41,607 nt of DNA from Ignavibacteriota bacterium (GTDB lineage: Bacteria; Bacteroidota; Ignavibacteria; UBA10030; UBA6906). Shown in pieces: positions 1-8,487 of the stretch (the first letter of the stretch is position 1; each line of letters begins with the position of its first letter). A program made the position numbers and the translations under genes. Under the pieces are notes generated by a model. The model had not been told where the DNA came from and ran no database searches. It saw only the letters and a program-made list of their open reading frames with translations. Location of the stretch: the NCBI GenBank assembly GCA_016218065.1, contig JACRFA010000011.1, positions 1 to 41,607 of the forward strand, in the 5' to 3' direction.

Positions 1-1799
1 GCAGAACTAGGTCCGAGAATGGCATAGTGGAATGCGCCATCATCCTCGATGTCCTTCGGTCTCGTAGGAAGCGTGTGAACCTTTACACCCAAAGCCGATG
101 CGTTGGCAGAAAGGGCTTTCACCCTTGCGATCTCATCCAGCAACCGGGCTTTGACGATTTCATCCGTGATGTTGCGCTGCGCAACGGCGTGCATCTGCGT
201 GAGATTAGGCCGGTTGCCCAAACGCCACGTTGAAGGGACCTGGTTCTGAGCAATCCCAGTGTAAAGATCATCCAGCCAATAACTTTTCTGTGCCCAGTTC
301 GATAGACCTTTGTCAAGCTCAATCTTGTCAGGACGGGTCGAGCCCAACATCACGAGAAGATCCCGCGTCTTGGCAGTTTGTCCGATTGGTTGTGAATGCA
401 AGAACGTCGCAATCACTGCTTGCTCGATCTCCCTGAACTTCAGACCGACTGAGTCATTTTGAATCTGTCGTGCACGTGCAAGCTCGCCAACAAGGATTCC
501 GGTCCAGTTTTGCCTGCTGCCTTCCCATTCCTCCGTATCCGCCACCGTTACAAGTTCTCTCAAGGCTTCGGAAATCGATTCGTCAGCAGGAGCTGCCAGG
601 AACACTGAGGGATTGACCAAAGGGTTCGTATCCCATTTCTGAGACTCCCGCAAAGCGAGGGCGAATGTTCTCAATACTCCTCGTGTCCTCTGGAAACGGT
701 CGAGCTGCGTCCACTTTCCATAGAGTACTTCTGTGAGATCCGGGTGGAATGGATAGCTTTTGAGGAATCGCTCCTCTGCATCGGCACCCTGCTTGCTCGC
801 TTGCTCGTCAACTGCTGCTACTCCTTTCAGCGCGGCCACGACATGCTGGCGAAAGACATCGGTGTTCTTGATTGACTCCGGCGTGAAGAACCGGCGGCGT
901 AGAACCTCAGCCACGTCTTCCTTAACAACAGGCTCAATCGCCTCTTCCCTCTGGCGCTGGAAGATGTCATAGAGTTGCCCTTGAATTCGCCTGCCCAGTT
1001 GATCTTGATTGGTTGGCTCACTCGTCAAGAGAGACGCAACGATGCAGCATCGATCAACCTTGGTTGCTGCCTGGGTTAGGTACTGGAAGAAGTTCACCAG
1101 ACTGTTGAGTCTTGTCTGATCGTTGCCGACTTTCTCACGGGCATACATCAATACCTCGTCAATCAGCACGAGAATACCAAGGCCCTGCTTGGTTGGGCGC
1201 TCAAGGAGTTCGATGAGAAGATTTTCTGCTGGTGCTGTCTCACGCTCTTCTGCTTTCCCTTCAGCATGGAGGAGCTTCAATCCGTCGTCACCGGCAATTT
1301 GATACGCCAGCACACTCCATGGTTGCTTGAGTGTCCTGACTTTGCCTGTGGGGTCTGTGACTTCTGATCCCTTTTCGACATCGAGTTTGTCAAAGCAGAG
1401 GCCTGCAACGAGACACTTTGGTGGCCTTTGTCCGATGTCCTGAATGAACTCAGCAACTGCACTGAGATCGGGAAGTTTATCGGGGTCATAAACAAGATGG
1501 CGGAGTGTGATGAGCGTATGAGTCTTGCCTCCACCGTATGTCAACTCAAGCTGTCGAACCGCTTTGTCGTTCTTCCCGGCAAGCCGAAGTACAACCTCGC
1601 GCACGAGACGGCGCAGGTTGTAGGTTGGATAGGTGAGGGCGAAGAAGTTCTCGGCTTTCTCGTACACGGGGCGTTTCCCCCGTTGCATAAGGACGTCGTA
1701 GAGATCGGCTGCGAACATGCTGAGCGTGAGCTCGCCTTTGAGCAGATCCTCCCGTAGCTTCACAACTTCGTGCCAGGGTTTCCAGGGTAGTTTTGCCAT
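1..1799 (-). CDS. DUF499 family ATPase of an Hma-like defence system (partial)
   Basis: This is the N-terminal 599 residues of a large P-loop ATPase that runs off the left edge. I translated it by hand: a Walker A variant YGGGKTHTL lies at about residues 88-96, the form typical of DUF499 (COG1483) proteins. A Walker B-like strand LVLIDEVLMY is near residue 190, and LTSEP follows it. Near the visible end is NQVPSTWRLGNRPNLTQ. Family members are usually around 1000 residues, so the C-terminal part is missing only because of the window. It starts 2 bp after the methyltransferase stop codon, so translation is probably coupled. Known context: DUF499 ATPases sit beside DUF1156 methylases and SNF2 helicases in anti-phage loci. 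Its biochemical role is not established; ATP-driven control of methylation or restriction is inference. Confidence 0.88.
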   Translation of the reverse strand, partial: MAKLPWKPWHEVVKLREDLLKGELTLSMFAADLYDVLMQRGKRPVYEKAENFFALTYPTYNLRRLVREVVLRLAGKNDKAVRQLELTYGGGKTHTLITLRHLVYDPDKLPDLSAVAEFIQDIGQRPPKCLVAGLCFDKLDVEKGSEVTDPTGKVRTLKQPWSVLAYQIAGDDGLKLLHAEGKAEERETAPAENLLIELLERPTKQGLGILVLIDEVLMYAREKVGNDQTRLNSLVNFFQYLTQAATKVDRCCIVASLLTSEPTNQDQLGRRIQGQLYDIFQRQREEAIEPVVKEDVAEVLRRRFFTPESIKNTDVFRQHVVAALKGVAAVDEQASKQGADAEERFLKSYPFHPDLTEVLYGKWTQLDRFQRTRGVLRTFALALRESQKWDTNPLVNPSVFLAAPADESISEALRELVTVADTEEWEGSRQNWTGILVGELARARQIQNDSVGLKFREIEQAVIATFLHSQPIGQTAKTRDLLVMLGSTRPDKIELDKGLSNWAQKSYWLDDLYTGIAQNQVPSTWRLGNRPNLTQMHAVAQRNITDEIVKARLLDEIARVKALSANASALGVKVHTLPTRPKDIEDDGAFHYAILGPSS

Positions 1800-1801
1800 T
1801 G

Positions 1802-4800
1802 TCATGCTTCCTTCTTTTCTACAGGATCGATGGGGAGATAGATTTGAATATCTTCTTTGACGATCCCTTTTGCCTGAATATGGTTACTCAGACTCTCCAT
1901 CAGTGAGCGTTCTTCGCTTCCGTGAGGGGAGAGCTCGATGAGCGATTGCAGGAAGCGTTTGAACAATTCCTGCCTCCGTAAAGCGTTTGAATCGAGATAC
2001 TCATCCACTTTATGGAGATCGCCTGATTTCCAGAGGTGCATGAGCCGATGGACACGATCGATGAGAGGAATGGGTTTTCCTCCCGGCGCATCGTACCCCA
2101 TGGAGTTTCCTTTGCGCTGTGCCCATGTCTTGAGTTTTACCTTGCTGCCAGAAGTTTCTTCTTCGTCCGGGTCTGACTCCGCATCGGCATCTGCTACCCT
2201 CTCTTCATCATCTACAGAAGCATCGCCTTTGGTAAATGAGATCAGATCCCACGTGTCAGCCAATTCCTTATCTGAGAGGCCACATGAAACGGCATAGAGG
2301 ATGCATGAACCTGCTGGTGCTTCCTCGAGACCGAAGTCATGGCGATGCAGCAGGTAGTACGCGGTTGTATCATCGAGGCGATCAGCAGCGACAAATTCTG
2401 GATCTCCCTCCTTGTTTCCAGAGAGCACGCGACCAACAACAAACTCAACGACAATGCGACGAACGTGAGTGAGGAACTCAGTCACAGTCATTGGGCCGGG
2501 TTCGTTGGCTTTCTTCACAACAGGGTGCTTGCTGTAAGCTTGCAATGCTGGGCCCGTTGCTGCCCAGACAAAGTCTGGACCACGGATTCCGGCATCCCAG
2601 AACTCACGTAACATCGTGCGGATGTTATGTTGCATTTCCTCAATGACCTTGTTGTCCCAGCCAGCTCGTGCGTCTTCTGATCGCTTCTTGCATACCAACC
2701 ATATTGATGAAGCAAGAGATGAGAAACCATACCCACGCTGGCGTGAAGGCATTTCCGTTTGAATGGGCCAACTCGCCGTCACAACGAAACCAGCTTTGAT
2801 AATTGCCTCAACGAGGGTTCCCCACGCCGCGGGGTCCTTGTGGGCAAAAACAGCAACGAACCGCCCTCCGTCTTTGAGTGATTTCCGTGCTTGTTTGAAG
2901 GCCCTCGACATGCCATTCTCATATTTCTGTTTTTCTTCAGCATTGTCCTTGTCTTCATGTACATGCTGAACCATTTCCTTCTTTTTTTCTGTAAGGTCAT
3001 CCACGAATTCAGGATTCGGGTGGAGCAATCTCTTCAACCAAATGTAGAAGATATCAGAAATGTCAGAATAGGAGATTGCTTGATAGTAAGGGGGGTCAGT
3101 CGCAACAACATCATTCACTTTCTCTGCATCAAGTTCATCAGATGATGCCCGGATAACTTCAGGGCGAGAAGAAGTAACGAGAGACTCTTCAATGTATCGA
3201 ACTGCGGATGCCACGACTTTGAGTCCGCCGCGGAAGAACCTATCAAGGTTAACCATCGGATTGCACTCTACGAAATCCCACGGCATTGAAAAGGAATATC
3301 GGGCAAAAGTGTGCTTGACTTCCAGAGCTCGTGGTTCCCAAATGCAAAACTCCGTGCAGTAGTCGACCAACTTCCCAAAGGCAATGCATAAATAGTGGTT
3401 GACTTCTTGGTTGAATGATCCGGCATGGTTGCCAGAAAATTGAAGATGGGTACGGATGGTCTTTGCAAACACGCCCAATGCAAGTAATTGCCGAGACGTG
3501 AAGGCCTTTTGAAAGTTGTCCATTCCGTAGAGTTGGCAAGAAATCGAGCGTGTGCTTGCGGGATCCAAAGGTTCATGAATCATACCATGCGGTATCTCTC
3601 CAAAAGTCCTTTCCAAAGAGTCTCTGGCCACTTGAGCGGCATCCACTTCAAAGGTATTGGGTGACCGAATCTCTTTTCCTGAAGGGCCCTCTATAGCTAC
3701 AGCGGTGTTTACCACACCTAATCGGCCCGCACGCCCCTCGAATCTGATATCCTCCATCGTCATGATTATCGGGCAACACGGACATTTTGCACCAGACCCG
3801 GACATCGTTCCAGCCCCAATCCGTTTGTCATGTTCACGTTTCTGGGCGGTATTTCCTCCCTTCTTAGCTGCGTTTGTTTGTATTCCAAACACGATCTTGG
3901 TTTTGTCGACGCTTGGCTCCATAGTGAGGAGCACACGCATATTCTCCCGCTTGGACAACCACCGAGTTTTCAAGAGCGGGATTGTCACACCGCAGTTTTT
4001 GCACTTCACTGTGCGAGCCCAGAGGTACGCAACCGTCGGTTTGGCGACCCATCGGGGATTGCGTTTGTCTCTTCTGTACTCCTCGCTGAATTCTTTGTTA
4101 AGGGAGTCGATGTCCGGCGTTCCATCCTCGTTGATTGGAACGAGCTTCATCTCTTGTTTCTCGTAGGGTTTGCTATTGCGCTTATCAAGAGGCTCAAAAT
4201 CCGCATACGTAGGATAGAATTTTGCAAGCTCCCGCCGAGCATTAGCGAGCACCCATTGCCCCCATGCTCGAACATGCCAAGCAAGATCGGCCTTGGGCAC
4301 GCGAGTGTTGTCCTCGCTGTGTTTCACAAACAAATGTTGTTGCGGTTCGGCAACCTGGCTCTTGGTAGGCCTCGTCCTGCCGACGAGATGCGGGTGCGCC
4401 TTGTAAAACGCAGCCATGAACTCCTCATTGTCGAGAACAAACTCTGGCAGTGGGAGCGTTTTGCTAGCGAGCTTCTGTGGGTATTCAAGTGTGCATTTGA
4501 GAATGAACCACGCGACGGGATTGATATCAACAGCAGTTGCCTCGCACCCGAGGCGCATGGCTTCGAGAGGAATAGCTCCGCCACCTGCAAATGGATCGAG
4601 TACTTTCGGTGCCCGGCCCCCATAGGCCTTTCGGATCTCTTCGCGGAACCAATCAAGATCAGCCTTGTTCTCTATTTCACGTCCCCAATGGAGAATGCCT
4701 CCTTCGGTAACTTCTTTCTCACGCTCAACCGTCTGGCCGTTGGGCATTTTCTTTTTCTCAATCTTCTTCACCACTTTGCCGCCGATCTTCTCACAAAGTT

Positions 4801-4999
4801 CTTTGCGTTTCTCCGGCGTACCGGGATCAGGCAAGAGGGTTGCAATCAGAGCAGCACGGCAAGCGGCAAGCGGCCGTCGCGCCGGCCAAATGTGAAGTGT
4901 GGAAATGTGTCCGTGGCGAACGTTCTTCTCGTGCACAGAATCGAGAGACGCTTGCTTCAGTGGGAAGGCGTGTTCAATGAGGCGGTCGTGGTCGGGCAT
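1802..4999 (-). CDS. DUF1156 adenine-specific DNA methyltransferase
   Basis: This 1065-residue protein is probably an N6-adenine DNA methyltransferase that marks host DNA in the defence system. The N-terminus (residues 1-75, with HISTLHIWPARRPL) is the DUF1156 domain. The SAM-binding motif DPFAGGGAIPLEAM starts at residue 135 and is followed by AVDINPVA. The catalytic motif DPPYYQAISYSD lies near residue 620. Between them are two cysteine pairs, CKNCG and CPCC, that look like a zinc ribbon. The C-terminal third contains an acidic low-complexity stretch (SDPDEEETSG). Length and architecture match the long methylases paired with DUF499 ATPases. The start is 9 bp downstream of the Cap3 stop codon. 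A plus-strand open frame covers part of this gene but has no family features. Confidence 0.92.
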   Translation of the reverse strand: MPDHDRLIEHAFPLKQASLDSVHEKNVRHGHISTLHIWPARRPLAACRAALIATLLPDPGTPEKRKELCEKIGGKVVKKIEKKKMPNGQTVEREKEVTEGGILHWGREIENKADLDWFREEIRKAYGGRAPKVLDPFAGGGAIPLEAMRLGCEATAVDINPVAWFILKCTLEYPQKLASKTLPLPEFVLDNEEFMAAFYKAHPHLVGRTRPTKSQVAEPQQHLFVKHSEDNTRVPKADLAWHVRAWGQWVLANARRELAKFYPTYADFEPLDKRNSKPYEKQEMKLVPINEDGTPDIDSLNKEFSEEYRRDKRNPRWVAKPTVAYLWARTVKCKNCGVTIPLLKTRWLSKRENMRVLLTMEPSVDKTKIVFGIQTNAAKKGGNTAQKREHDKRIGAGTMSGSGAKCPCCPIIMTMEDIRFEGRAGRLGVVNTAVAIEGPSGKEIRSPNTFEVDAAQVARDSLERTFGEIPHGMIHEPLDPASTRSISCQLYGMDNFQKAFTSRQLLALGVFAKTIRTHLQFSGNHAGSFNQEVNHYLCIAFGKLVDYCTEFCIWEPRALEVKHTFARYSFSMPWDFVECNPMVNLDRFFRGGLKVVASAVRYIEESLVTSSRPEVIRASSDELDAEKVNDVVATDPPYYQAISYSDISDIFYIWLKRLLHPNPEFVDDLTEKKKEMVQHVHEDKDNAEEKQKYENGMSRAFKQARKSLKDGGRFVAVFAHKDPAAWGTLVEAIIKAGFVVTASWPIQTEMPSRQRGYGFSSLASSIWLVCKKRSEDARAGWDNKVIEEMQHNIRTMLREFWDAGIRGPDFVWAATGPALQAYSKHPVVKKANEPGPMTVTEFLTHVRRIVVEFVVGRVLSGNKEGDPEFVAADRLDDTTAYYLLHRHDFGLEEAPAGSCILYAVSCGLSDKELADTWDLISFTKGDASVDDEERVADADAESDPDEEETSGSKVKLKTWAQRKGNSMGYDAPGGKPIPLIDRVHRLMHLWKSGDLHKVDEYLDSNALRRQELFKRFLQSLIELSPHGSEERSLMESLSNHIQAKGIVKEDIQIYLPIDPVEKKEA

Positions 5000-5008
5000 T
5001 AAAGGCCT

Positions 5009-5536
5009 TTACGTTTTCTGGTCTACTTGGATGATGTTTGTTGAAGCATTCATTTCGAGAACTTGAGATCCCTTTGGCGCAACGAATGCTCTTGCGGTCC
5101 ATTTGCCTTTCGGATCACCACCAATGATGAGCATGACAGGCTCAGGACATCGCAAGGGTGGTGTTTCGGAGTTTTTCCGCAGTTGATCAATGTCTGTCGT
5201 ACTTGGCTCGGGACTGTTGAAAGGATGAAAGTGCCATTCGCCCAAGTAGTATCTTTTTTGCTGCGTCCATAATTTTTGCAGCCAAGGCTGAAGGCCCTTG
5301 ATGCCACGGACGAATGTGGTGTGCCCACGTTTAGAATCTGGGGGAGGCGAAGAAACATCGGTGACGATTGCGTTGTCATGTCTTGAGTTGTAATGCCCAA
5401 TAAGAATGCCTCCCGTTTCGACTGCATCTGACTCTTTACAAAGAAGGAGCAGTTTGTCCATCAAGAGCCCATCAATTGTCAGGCTGTACTCCATATTGTC
5501 TGCTGCAAAGATTTGTTGATCAGCACCCATTGTCAA
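5009..5536 (-). CDS. cap3: CBASS Cap3, JAB/JAMM isopeptidase
   Basis: This is a 175-residue zinc metalloprotease of the JAB (M67) family. The JAMM signature is complete: the glutamate in ETGGILIGHY (about residue 41) and the metal site EWHFHPFNSPEPSTTD with HxH, Ser and Asp. In type II CBASS, Cap3 removes the CD-NTase from the targets to which Cap2 has conjugated it and so limits signalling. The ATG overlaps the Cap2 stop codon in an ATGA arrangement, which implies translational coupling and fixes the start. Size and position after Cap2 are as expected for a type II-A operon. Confidence 0.93.
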   Translation of the reverse strand: MTMGADQQIFAADNMEYSLTIDGLLMDKLLLLCKESDAVETGGILIGHYNSRHDNAIVTDVSSPPPDSKRGHTTFVRGIKGLQPWLQKLWTQQKRYYLGEWHFHPFNSPEPSTTDIDQLRKNSETPPLRCPEPVMLIIGGDPKGKWTARAFVAPKGSQVLEMNASTNIIQVDQKT

Positions 5537-7326
5537 GCGACCTTCTTAATTCCCTGAAACAGACCTCCGCTGAACTCCTGCTCGAAGACTTCTAAAGTTG
5601 GAGCGACGTTTGAAGCAGATGCGATACTTGCGATTCTCTTTCCAGCAACTGAGACTGCCATCCAAAGATCATCGGGGCTGGCTGGAAAAATTGGGTGCCA
5701 ACAACCAATTCCTTCTCTTGGAAGCTCTGCATCAGAATATTCCCTCGTTTCATTCTCAATCCAAGGTTGCGTTTTCTCAATGAAGAAGGAGTGGGGAAAA
5801 TAGCGGCCAAATGAGGAAAAGAGAAATATTCTCTTGGCAAACAACCCCACCGACACACTTAAGAACTGCTTGTCACTCTTCCAATCAAAAATGGACATGG
5901 CATATAGCACAGTGTCATCTGCTGTGCAATCGATAACACAGTCGCAGGACTGAACTAGTTTACGGTCCGATTCGCCTAAAGGGGGAAATGACTTTGGTAT
6001 TGCAGTGGCATGGGCGTGCGGGTTTAGTGATACGAGCCTCAAGGCCAATGCGTCGGCTTTACGATCCCCAACGGTGTGAAGGTCAAGCGTATGTCTAGTG
6101 AGATTGCCGACTTGAAGTCTTTCATTATCAACGATAACAAAATCATGACACCCTTCACGAGCGAGCAATTCAGCGATCATGGATCCGATAGCACCTGCCC
6201 CAATGATAAGGATCTTCTTTGATGTAATGCAGGCTGGCAGCTTTCCCCGCGTGCGGAGCTCACTTTCCTCCCAGTTGACCGATCCAAGCCACTCAAGCTT
6301 CATGTGGGAAGTAAGGACGAGCGATCCGTCGCGAAGCAAGTATCCTTTCTCACTTGAGCTGAATCCCTTAGCGTTGCCATTGGACAACACTGGCAACAAC
6401 AGAGCCTGCCAATGGTATCTTTGGAGAGGACTTCCGATTGTTGAAGGGATGGGAAAACCAATCAACAAAGGATGACGCACTCCATCACGGATTGTCTTCG
6501 CAAGGTCTCGAAGAAGTTGTTGGACATCTATTCCGACACTTGAAAGTGCACGAACAAGTTCCGCAAGTGTGGTCGGCGCTTGCCAAGGAGGAATGTGAGG
6601 TACCTCTTGCGTTCTAATCCATAAGCCAGTGAGAGCGACCTTTGATTGTACAGCATCTCCGTACTTAACCCCTAAGAGTTCCTGGCCGTTTCTTTTTTTG
6701 AATTGAGTGACAGCGAGGACAGACGGGTTCATCACTAGATTTGAGAAATCCACAATGCCATATGGATGATCGTCTAGTTGCCAGAAATCAAAGGACGCCT
6801 GATCCTCGACAAACGCGATCTGCGGATCAAGTTTCGCCAGAGGGAAATGTGGAAGTTCAAATGGATCTCCGTCCTCGTTGAGGCAGCCCTGACTGGCTGC
6901 AACTATCCAATCATGAAGCCTAGACATGTACCAGCCAATGCGATGCGAGGCAGTTAATGGTTCAATATCGTACATTCTCCGCCCAATAGACCTTAGACTT
7001 GTTTGTTCGCAGACCTTTCCTGTTCTCCAGGGAATATGCGGATCACCAAGGTTGTTGAGCAATTGATGAGGGAAAGTACACTCGATGCCTCCATCCTTCG
7101 CCGGATATGACCCGATGGTACCCCATGGGTAGCTACTTTCGCAAAGCAAGTACCACGTTGTCCACTCTGGTATTGCACCTTGTGGATCAACCTTTATGCG
7201 GAACCTCAACGCCCACTTTCTTTCCGAAGCAAACCACTCCCAATCCGTCATCATCTGACAGAACGGAAGGTGTTCGAGAGCCCGCCGGCCCTGCAAAAGT
7301 GCATCGGGTGGTCTGAGTGCAGCCAT
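5533..7326 (-). CDS. cap2: CBASS Cap2, E2-E1 ubiquitin-transfer-like fusion
   Basis: This 597-residue protein activates the C-terminus of the CD-NTase and conjugates it to target proteins, priming cyclic-nucleotide synthesis. The N-terminal part looks like an E2 domain, with a candidate catalytic Cys at residue 106 in GKVCEQTS. The C-terminal ThiF/E1 adenylation domain carries the nucleotide-binding loop ILIIGAGAIGSM near residue 373, then VIVDNERLQVGNLTRH. A candidate E1 thioester Cys is at residue 542 in GIGCWHP. Both positions are close to those I recall for characterised Cap2, but that comparison is from memory. The ATG directly follows the TAG stop of the CD-NTase, and the stop overlaps cap3. 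All active-site elements are intact, so the enzyme should be functional. Confidence 0.92.
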   Translation of the reverse strand: MAALRPPDALLQGRRALEHLPFCQMMTDWEWFASERKWALRFRIKVDPQGAIPEWTTWYLLCESSYPWGTIGSYPAKDGGIECTFPHQLLNNLGDPHIPWRTGKVCEQTSLRSIGRRMYDIEPLTASHRIGWYMSRLHDWIVAASQGCLNEDGDPFELPHFPLAKLDPQIAFVEDQASFDFWQLDDHPYGIVDFSNLVMNPSVLAVTQFKKRNGQELLGVKYGDAVQSKVALTGLWIRTQEVPHIPPWQAPTTLAELVRALSSVGIDVQQLLRDLAKTIRDGVRHPLLIGFPIPSTIGSPLQRYHWQALLLPVLSNGNAKGFSSSEKGYLLRDGSLVLTSHMKLEWLGSVNWEESELRTRGKLPACITSKKILIIGAGAIGSMIAELLAREGCHDFVIVDNERLQVGNLTRHTLDLHTVGDRKADALALRLVSLNPHAHATAIPKSFPPLGESDRKLVQSCDCVIDCTADDTVLYAMSIFDWKSDKQFLSVSVGLFAKRIFLFSSFGRYFPHSFFIEKTQPWIENETREYSDAELPREGIGCWHPIFPASPDDLWMAVSVAGKRIASIASASNVAPTLEVFEQEFSGGLFQGIKKVA

Positions 7327-8475
7327 CTAAGCGAATCGTCCTCCACCAATTATTGAGACACCAGTTCTTGGAGTGTATCCACCTGGCTTCGGTTCATTTC
7401 CACCATCACCTTCATTTGACTGATCGAAAGGGGGCTCTGGAAACTTCTCACCAAACAGATCTCGCCAAAGCCGGGCACTCTTCCGCGTATCCTGTTCATC
7501 GAATGCTGTTCTTGCTTGTTTTGCAGCAGCCGTTACTAGTTCATGGAATGCTGCAAAATCACTCCCTTCCACACGACCAAGCACATTGTGACTTGGTACT
7601 CCATGGTCTGGAACAAATGGTGTTTGCTTCAAGATTGCGTAACCCTGGTATTGATCCCGGATAGACTCAAGTGCTCGAACCACACCCATGGCAACAGAAT
7701 CAATCCCATCCGGGCAATTCAAGCCGAGTAAATGCTCTAGCGGATAGCTCTTTGGATACTTTGGTTTTGGCTGCTGCGTTGTCCTCCACCACTTCAGGCA
7801 TTTCACGACGTTCACATAGTGTGAATTGCATGCTTTATTCTTCCGTTGGGTAGCCTCGATCTGAGCGAGGGGGTGTGTTTCATCCCATATCTTGGCGTCA
7901 CGATCGGGAATCCAAAGCGGTTCAGTTTGCCATTGCTTCTTTTCCGCCTCTGTAATGAGAGTGCTCTTTAGTAACCTGTTGCCCTTTAGTCCCCAATCAA
8001 GTCCTAATTGCCAGTCCTTGGCTTCCTCAATGCTCTCGTTCGTCAGCACGCTGGCGGACTTCACCAACGTCTTAACAGCTTCACTCGGGGCGCTGGTTGG
8101 GACAAGATCTAGCTCCACATACGATAACTTGATGCCCCATGACCGTCCTTGTGGTTCATACTTGCCCTTATAGTGTTTGTCAAGAAACGGTACAAACCTG
8201 TTCAAGGCCTCAACTGGTGTCACTGTGGACCTATCCATAGTCGTCACGACAATGATATCAACATCTGATTTCTTGGTGTCGGAACTCGGGCGGATTGCCG
8301 TTGCTCGTCGATAGCTCCCTTGAAGAAAGGAATCCACAATGATTGGGGAGAGGTCTTCATCCGCATGAATACGTTCTCGGAGAGTTGTGTGTCCGGATTT
8401 GCACTCGTCGATCTGAGTGTCTGTCAATCGGATATTCGACACGAAATCAGAAAAGTAAGATGGTATAATAGCCAT
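7327..8475 (-). CDS. cdn: CBASS CD-NTase (cGAS/DncV-like nucleotidyltransferase)
   Basis: This 382-residue enzyme synthesises the cyclic oligonucleotide alarm signal on phage infection. The nucleotidyltransferase signature is present: GSYRRATAIRPSS (Gly53-Ser54), then SDVDIIVV with Asp71 and Asp73. A third acidic strand, YVELDLVP, lies near residue 125. The C-terminus ends in IIGGGRFA; a terminal Gly or Ala is what Cap2 conjugates in type II CBASS, so this CD-NTase is a plausible Cap2 substrate. An excellent ribosome site (AGGAGGAG) lies just upstream of the ATG. It is 12 bp from the effector stop and abuts cap2. The clade and exact nucleotide product cannot be told by eye. Confidence 0.93.
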   Translation of the reverse strand: MAIIPSYFSDFVSNIRLTDTQIDECKSGHTTLRERIHADEDLSPIIVDSFLQGSYRRATAIRPSSDTKKSDVDIIVVTTMDRSTVTPVEALNRFVPFLDKHYKGKYEPQGRSWGIKLSYVELDLVPTSAPSEAVKTLVKSASVLTNESIEEAKDWQLGLDWGLKGNRLLKSTLITEAEKKQWQTEPLWIPDRDAKIWDETHPLAQIEATQRKNKACNSHYVNVVKCLKWWRTTQQPKPKYPKSYPLEHLLGLNCPDGIDSVAMGVVRALESIRDQYQGYAILKQTPFVPDHGVPSHNVLGRVEGSDFAAFHELVTAAAKQARTAFDEQDTRKSARLWRDLFGEKFPEPPFDQSNEGDGGNEPKPGGYTPRTGVSIIGGGRFA

Positions 8476-8487
8476 GAATCTCTCCTC

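Noticed and set aside
3830-5002. A 390-codon plus-strand frame
   Set aside because: It lies antisense to the DUF1156 methyltransferase, whose catalytic motifs are clear. The plus-strand translation has no recognisable domain.
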